DNA of 64,000 nt from Faecalicatena contorta (lineage in GTDB: Bacteria > Bacillota > Clostridia > Lachnospirales > Lachnospiraceae): NCBI RefSeq assembly GCF_003149105.1, contig NZ_QGDS01000006.1, positions 62,001-126,000 of the forward strand. Direction: 5' to 3'. The notes under the pieces were generated by a model, which was not told where the DNA came from, searched no databases, and was given only the letters and a program-made list of their open reading frames with translations. The translations under genes were made by a program, and so were the position numbers. Positions 59,518 to 64,000 of this stretch are shown here, one piece after another. How positions within the stretch are numbered: position 1 is the stretch's first letter; every line of letters begins with the position of its first letter.

Positions 59518-60933
59518 ATGGAGAAGTATTATTTGGCCGTTGATATCGGGGCATCCAGCGGGCGTCACATGCTTGCATCCATGGTGGACGGAAAGATGCA
59601 TCTTGAAGAAGTGTACCGTTTTCCGAATGGCATGGATAATAAGGATGGTACATTGTGTTGGGATGTGGACCGTCTGTTTTCCGAAATTAAGAATGGTCTG
59701 AAGAAGTGTAAAGAGCTTGGCAAGATTCCGGCTTCCATGGGAATTGACACATGGGGTGTGGATTATGTATTGCTTGATAAAGATGATAAGATTTTGGGAG
59801 ATACTGTTGGTTATCGTGACAGCCGCACAACGGGGATGGACGAGAAGGTATATGAAAAGATTTTTCTGGAGGATTTATACAAGAGAACCGGAATCCAAAA
59901 GCAGATATTCAACACGGTTTACCAGCTCATGGCAGTAAAGGAGACACATCCTGAATATTTGGAACAGGCAGAAGCTATTCTGATGATACCGGATTATTTT
60001 CATTTCTTACTGACTGGTGTAAAGAAAATGGAATACACCAATGCAACTACGGGACAGTTAATCAGTGCTGTGACAAATGATTGGGATTATGAGCTGATGG
60101 ATATGTTAGGGTATCCTTCCAAGATGTTCCAGCCTGTTTCTATGCCTGGCGCAGTGGTAGGGAATTTTTCGAAAGCGATACAGGAAGAAGTTGGATTTGA
60201 CTGCAAGGTTGTGCTGCCTGCGACACACGATACTGGTTCTGCTGTACTGGCAGTCCCTACGAATAACGACAATGCAATATATATTAGTTCAGGCACGTGG
60301 TCATTGATGGGAATTGAAAGAAAAGAAGCGGATTGTTCCATGGACAGCATGAAGGCCAATTTTACAAATGAAGGCGGCTATGATCACAGATTCCGTTATT
60401 TGAAAAATATTATGGGATTATGGATGATTCAATCTGTCAAGAAGGAATTTGAAGAGGATCTGTCCTACGGCGAGATTTGTGCAAGAGCATCACAGGAGGC
60501 AATCCCATCTATTGTGGATTGCAATGATAACTGTTTCCTGGCTCCTGATAGTATGATTCAGGCTGTGCAGGACTTCTGTAAAAAAACAAATCAGCAGATA
60601 CCAGATGGTGTGGGCGAAATAGCAGCAGTTATTTACAACAGTCTTGCAAAATGCTATGGTGACACCATCGAAGGAATTGAGGCAATTACCGGTAATACGT
60701 ATGATACAGTTTATGTTGTAGGCGGCGGAGCGAATGCCGGGTATCTGAATGAACTGACCGCAAAGTATACAGGAAAGCAAGTATCAGCAGGACCTACAGA
60801 GGCCACAGCAATTGGGAATATCGTTGTACAGATGCTGCATGACGGGGTGTTTGCAAACCTTCCTGAAGCAAGGGCATGCATTGGGGAATCATTTGATATA
60901 AAGAAATACGATGAAAATGGAAAACAATTCTGA
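59518..60933 (+). CDS. rhaB: Rhamnulokinase
   Basis: A 471-residue FGGY kinase phosphorylating L-rhamnulose. It shows YYLAVDIGASSGRHMLASM at the N terminus, MGIDTWGVDYVLLD, HDTGSAVLAVP, YISSGTWSLMGIE and the C-terminal VVGGGANAGYLNELTA; these fit RhaB rather than xylulokinase. The rhamnose isomerase gene follows, which supports the substrate. The ATG at 59518 has GAAGGAGG upstream; an ATG at 59458 lies in the terminator. Confidence 0.93.
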   Translation: MEKYYLAVDIGASSGRHMLASMVDGKMHLEEVYRFPNGMDNKDGTLCWDVDRLFSEIKNGLKKCKELGKIPASMGIDTWGVDYVLLDKDDKILGDTVGYRDSRTTGMDEKVYEKIFLEDLYKRTGIQKQIFNTVYQLMAVKETHPEYLEQAEAILMIPDYFHFLLTGVKKMEYTNATTGQLISAVTNDWDYELMDMLGYPSKMFQPVSMPGAVVGNFSKAIQEEVGFDCKVVLPATHDTGSAVLAVPTNNDNAIYISSGTWSLMGIERKEADCSMDSMKANFTNEGGYDHRFRYLKNIMGLWMIQSVKKEFEEDLSYGEICARASQEAIPSIVDCNDNCFLAPDSMIQAVQDFCKKTNQQIPDGVGEIAAVIYNSLAKCYGDTIEGIEAITGNTYDTVYVVGGGANAGYLNELTAKYTGKQVSAGPTEATAIGNIVVQMLHDGVFANLPEARACIGESFDIKKYDENGKQF

Positions 60934-60945
60934 AAATGGAACTCA

Positions 60946-60982
60946 AAGGGGTCAGACCCTTTTCAAAAGGGTCAGGCCCCTT
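60946..60982 (+). repeat. Palindromic element between rhaB and rhaA
   Basis: An 18-base arm (60946-60963) and its near-complement (60965-60982, 16 of 18 paired) around a single C, built from AAGGGGTCAGACCC-type sequence. It starts 13 bases after the rhaB stop and ends 12 bases before the rhaA ribosome site. There is no T tract. It may be a dispersed palindromic repeat or an mRNA stabiliser. Confidence 0.7.
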
Positions 60983-61010
60983 CGGAACTTTGAAAAAGGA
61001 GGATATTACT

Positions 61011-62264
61011 ATGACAACGAAAGAAAGATATGAATCAGCGAAAGAAATTTATGCAAGTGTTGGTGTTGATACTGACAAGGTGTTGGAGACTTTGAAATCT
61101 GTGCCGATTTCTATGCATTGCTGGCAGGGGGATGATGTAGGTGGATTTGACCGTGAGGGTGCTCTTACTGGGGGAATCCAGGCTACGGGAAATTATCCGG
61201 GGAAGGCAAGTACACCGGAAGAGCTGATGGCTGATATTGATAAGGCGTTAAGTCTGATTCCAGGAACACATAGAATTAACGTACATGCAAGTTATGCTGT
61301 TTTTGAAGAAGGTGAATGGGCTGACCGTGATAAACTGGAGCCTAAGCATTTTAAGAAATGGGTAGAGTTTGCGAAAGAGAGAGGTCTTGGACTGGACTTT
61401 AACCCTACTTATTTTTCACACCCAAAGGCAGCAGAATATACATTGACGAGTCCTGATGAGGATATCCGCAAGTTCTGGATTGAACATGGAAAGGCTTGTA
61501 TCCGTATTTCCCAGTATTTTGCTGAGGAGTTGGGAACTCCTTGTCTGATGAACATTTGGATTCCTGATGGATTCAAGGATGTTCCGGCCGACAGGATGGG
61601 ACCAAGGGCAAGATATAAAGATTCTCTGGATCAGATTTTGGGAATAGATTATGATAAGGAAAAAGTTCTTGTATGCCTGGAGTCTAAAGTCTTTGGTATC
61701 GGACTGGAAGCTTATACAGCAGGTTCTGCGGAATTTACAATGAATTATGTAATGAATAAGGGCATTGTGCCTTTGATGGACAATGGTCACTATCATCCTA
61801 CAGAAGTGGTTTCTGACAAGATTTCTTCTATGCTGTTATTCAATGACAAGATTGCGCTTCATGTAACAAGGCCAATCCGCTGGGACAGTGATCATGTTGT
61901 GCTGCTTGATGATGAGACAAAAGAGATTGCAAAGGAAATCGTAAGAAATGATGCTCTGAGCAGAGTGATTATCGGACTGGATTTCTTTGATGCAAGCATC
62001 AACAGGATTTCTGCATGGGTAGTTGGTATGAGAAATATGCAGAAGGCATTGATGCTAGCCATGTTAAGTCCAAGTGAAAAGCTCAAGGAACTGCAGGATA
62101 CACAACAGTTTACAGAATTGATGGCAGTGCAGGAAGAGTTGAAATGTTATCCGTTCGGTGATGTATGGAATTATTTCTGCGAAGTTAACAATGTGCCGGA
62201 GAGAGCTGATTGGTTTAAAGAAGTACAGCGTTATGAAACAGAAGTGCTTTCTAAGAGGGCATAA
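61011..62264 (+). CDS. rhaA: L-rhamnose isomerase
   Basis: A 417-residue metal-dependent isomerase converting L-rhamnose to L-rhamnulose. Recognised by ISMHCWQGDDVGGFD, GNYPGKASTPEELMADID, GLDFNPTYFSHPKA and LMNIWIPDGFKD, and by metal-site His/Asp residues in DNGHYHPTE and WDSDHVV. The ATG at 61011 follows AAAAGGAGG; the extended frame crosses the palindrome. No aldolase gene for rhamnulose phosphate is in the window. Confidence 0.96.
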   Translation: MTTKERYESAKEIYASVGVDTDKVLETLKSVPISMHCWQGDDVGGFDREGALTGGIQATGNYPGKASTPEELMADIDKALSLIPGTHRINVHASYAVFEEGEWADRDKLEPKHFKKWVEFAKERGLGLDFNPTYFSHPKAAEYTLTSPDEDIRKFWIEHGKACIRISQYFAEELGTPCLMNIWIPDGFKDVPADRMGPRARYKDSLDQILGIDYDKEKVLVCLESKVFGIGLEAYTAGSAEFTMNYVMNKGIVPLMDNGHYHPTEVVSDKISSMLLFNDKIALHVTRPIRWDSDHVVLLDDETKEIAKEIVRNDALSRVIIGLDFFDASINRISAWVVGMRNMQKALMLAMLSPSEKLKELQDTQQFTELMAVQEELKCYPFGDVWNYFCEVNNVPERADWFKEVQRYETEVLSKRA

Positions 62265-62282
62265 TCAGATTTTGCAATAAAG

Positions 62283-62320
62283 AAAAATGGCTTAAACCTG
62301 CCTGGTTGGGCCATTTTTTA
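62283..62320 (+). terminator. Terminator after rhaA
   Basis: AAAAATGGC (62283-62291) pairs with GCCATTTTT (62310-62318), with an inner ACC/GGT stem, followed by further T residues. Confidence 0.88.
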
Positions 62321-62422
62321 TTGGGCGTAATCTGATAAGGTATTTTGGACATGTGGTAAATATAAATGGAATATTTCAATTGTACCGGGTAAAGCAAGAT
62401 GTGTCATGCAAGTACAAACTGC

Positions 62423-62452
62423 TTGACATATTAACCAGTAGATAAATATTAT
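62423..62452 (+). promoter_or_regulatory. Promoter of the XRE-family gene
   Basis: TTGACA (62423-62428) and TATTAT (62447-62452) with 18-base spacing, about 85 bases before the gene. Confidence 0.6.
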
Positions 62453-62538
62453 GCACCTGTGCTATGATAAGGATATAAAAAGCTAAACGGATATGGATAT
62501 GCTGTACAGAAATTAAGAGCATGAAGGGAGTGGGCTGT

Positions 62539-62856
62539 ATGGAAAAAAAGCAGTATCCTGGAATAAATATGGAGAGAACAGGGAGCTGGCTGCGTTACGT
62601 ATGCAGAGTGAAGAAGATTTCTGTGAAAAAGCTTTGTGAATACATGGGGCTGGGATCGCCCCAGTCAATTTATGCATGGTTTTGTGGGAGGACACTCCCA
62701 TCCCTGGATAATTTTTACGCGCTGGCTCAGGTCGTGTCCATGCCATTGGATGAGCTGATCGTGAATCAGGAAGAGCATCTTCCCAATGGCTTCTGTGAAA
62801 AAGAAGGGAGTCAGAATATAAGAGTGCTGATGTACGGGATGCGTTTTGTACTCTGA
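62539..62856 (+). CDS. Small XRE-family HTH protein
   Basis: A 105-residue protein with one helix-turn-helix of the Cro/C1 type: LRYVCRVKKISVKKLCEYMGLGSPQSIYAWFCGRTLPSLDNFYALAQVVSMPLDELI. The conserved Trp in the recognition helix and the following loop are typical of small XRE proteins common in Lachnospiraceae. The ATG at 62539 lies 8 bases after GGGAGTG; ATG 62521 is an alternative. Targets unknown. It is convergent with the PHP gene, with 21 bases between. Confidence 0.8.
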   Translation: MEKKQYPGINMERTGSWLRYVCRVKKISVKKLCEYMGLGSPQSIYAWFCGRTLPSLDNFYALAQVVSMPLDELIVNQEEHLPNGFCEKEGSQNIRVLMYGMRFVL

Positions 62857-62877
62857 GTAATCCTTTGGCCCTTTCAT

Positions 62878-63594
62878 TTACCTCTCTAAAAAGCACTTGA
62901 ATGCTTTCACTGAATAATTCATAATCAGTGATTCCGGCATTCCGGCAAGGGCTATAAGCTCCAGCGCATGGGAAAAGTCACCAACATGCCTGGTGCCATG
63001 GCTGTCGCTTGCCAGTATTACGGGGTAATGAAAGTGCCTGCACAAATTTAATATCATCAAGTCATTGAACCGGGTGTCTCCCCGATATCCATCAGGACTT
63101 AATGAGCTGTTATTAATTTCGAGCAGTACATTGTACTTCATTGCCGCTCTGACAATCTCAAGATAATCTACAGGATATTTTACATCGTCACAATGTCCGA
63201 TTATGCGTACATTTGGGTTTTTCATAGCGGCAATGTAAGCCTTGGTGTTCTCTTCCAGAGTACCAGGTTTTTTAACTGGTTTATGAATGCTGGCAATCGC
63301 ATAATCCAGCTTTTCAAGAATAGAATTTTCCAAATCCAGCTTTCCGTCATTATTTAGAATGTTTACCTCAACTCCATAAAGCATTTCCACACCAAAACGC
63401 TGCTTTTGGGCATGTGCCAGACTGCGGAAGTAAGAAGGCTTTCCTCCGCCAGGGGTAGCAGGGCCGTGGTCTGATATGCCGAGCAGTTTTAAATTCCCGG
63501 CGGCCGCAGCTTTGGCCATATCTGTGATTGTTGCAGCAGAGGCATGACCGCTGGCAATTGTATGAGTATGTATATCCAATTCAAAAGAAGACAT
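62878..63594 (-). CDS. PHP-domain phosphatase, YcdX-like
   Basis: A 238-residue trinuclear-metal phosphoesterase. Metal-binding pieces in order: DIHTHTIASGH (His9, His11), GISDHGP, GVEVNILN, ASIHKP, IGHCDD and SDSHGT. This set matches the YcdX subgroup of PHP hydrolases rather than histidinol phosphatase HisK. It acts on phosphate esters in the cytoplasm; the natural substrate is not established. No gene partner is evident. Confidence 0.9.
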   Translation of the reverse strand: MSSFELDIHTHTIASGHASAATITDMAKAAAAGNLKLLGISDHGPATPGGGKPSYFRSLAHAQKQRFGVEMLYGVEVNILNNDGKLDLENSILEKLDYAIASIHKPVKKPGTLEENTKAYIAAMKNPNVRIIGHCDDVKYPVDYLEIVRAAMKYNVLLEINNSSLSPDGYRGDTRFNDLMILNLCRHFHYPVILASDSHGTRHVGDFSHALELIALAGMPESLIMNYSVKAFKCFLER

Positions 63595-63983
63595 AGTCGT
63601 TGTGCCTTTCTGTCTAGAAATAAATTTTTCCCTTATAAAAATTTAATATAACCTTACGGAAACGAAGCCGCTGTAAGGTCATGAAGAAGCCGCAAAGTAG
63701 ATTTTAGCTTTCCTCTTTATATAGTATGCTGGATTTACATAGGTTTGTCAATAAAAAACCAGAATAAAAACTCGGAAAACCAATAAAAGCAAACAAATAA
63801 ATATTGAGATTCGTTGGAATTGAGTGTAAAAATCAATGGATATATGTTGTTTTTGTTGACTTGTATATGGCGTTGAAGTATAATAATGACAATTGGTGTA
63901 ATGGCGTATCCAGTCTCAGCTTGTGAATGCGGCCCTGCACTAAATATAGAACATTTATACATAGGGAAGGAGCAAAGAAACTG
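63595..63983. other. Gene-free region before the last partial gene
   Basis: 389 AT-rich bases. CTTACGG...CCGCTGTAAGG-like repeats near 63652-63679 form a modest inverted repeat. A consensus plus-strand promoter, TTGACT (63856-63861) and TATAAT (63879-63884) with 17-base spacing, serves the gene starting at 63984. Nothing else was recognised. Confidence 0.6.
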
Positions 63984-64000
63984 ATGGGATTGTATACTTA
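63984..64000 (+). CDS. Start of an unidentified gene, cut by the window edge
   Basis: An ATG at 63984 follows GGGAAGGAG (63964-63972) at 11 bases and the promoter at 63856-63884. Only MGLYT is encoded before the window ends, so no function can be given. Confidence 0.5.

Overview
The window looks like chromosome from an anaerobic, low-to-middle GC Firmicute of the class Clostridia, probably Lachnospiraceae-like. The signs are strong GGAGG ribosome-binding sites, a Clostridium kluyveri-type succinate-to-crotonyl-CoA gene set, NADH/ferredoxin machinery, oligosaccharide ABC cassettes without their own ATPase, and no respiratory membrane complexes. No rRNA, tRNA or CRISPR array was seen. About 54 genes are supported; the first and last are cut by the window edges.

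Region by region. 0-4 kb: the end of an FGGY sugar kinase, then a TetR regulator and a Lon protease that share operator-like sites. 4-12 kb: a sugar operon with an unusual double-sensor LacI regulator, an RbsBAC-type transporter and a GH32-like hydrolase. 11.6-13.9 kb: minus-strand genes for a DUF3298-like protein, a small ferredoxin and an ArsR-HTH fusion regulator. The regulator is divergent from an arabino-oligosaccharide operon (14-21.8 kb: AraNPQ-like transporter, two GH51 arabinofuranosidases, AraR-like regulator). 21.9-24.2 kb: an ABC-2 exporter with a double-MerR regulator. 24.5-29.3 kb: a DUF5714 gene and an arsenic operon (arsR, acr3, arsD, arsA, arsC) closed by a terminator next to which an IS256-family element has inserted with an 8-bp target duplication. 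31-35.4 kb: a ferredoxin-nitroreductase, a LigB-type dioxygenase, a phosphohexomutase and an internally deleted methyltransferase.

35.5-59.1 kb is the metabolic core. Cat1 and SucD (minus strand), a divergent LysR, then 4-hydroxybutyrate dehydrogenase, 4-hydroxybutyryl-CoA dehydratase, a CoA-transferase, butyryl-CoA dehydrogenase and EtfBA make a full route from succinate to butyryl-CoA. A second operon encodes a lactate/malate dehydrogenase-family enzyme with the malate-type specificity arginine, HdrBCA, an MvhD/FlxD-like protein, three Flx-like NADH-oxidoreductase subunits, a soluble fumarate reductase pair without membrane anchor, and two-subunit class I fumarase. Together the operons read as oxaloacetate/malate to fumarate to succinate to butyrate. 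Two steps are candidates for flavin-based electron bifurcation: fumarate reduction through Hdr-Flx, and crotonyl-CoA reduction through Bcd-Etf. Rex-like operators precede three of the transcription units, suggesting NADH/NAD+ control.

59.1-64 kb: a candidate small structured RNA with its own promoter and terminator, rhamnulokinase and rhamnose isomerase, a small XRE protein, a PHP-domain phosphatase and the first codons of another gene. The most notable candidate system is the Hdr-Flx-fumarate reductase cluster. A 19-bp palindrome found four times, upstream of otherwise unrelated operons, may mark an unrecognised regulon.
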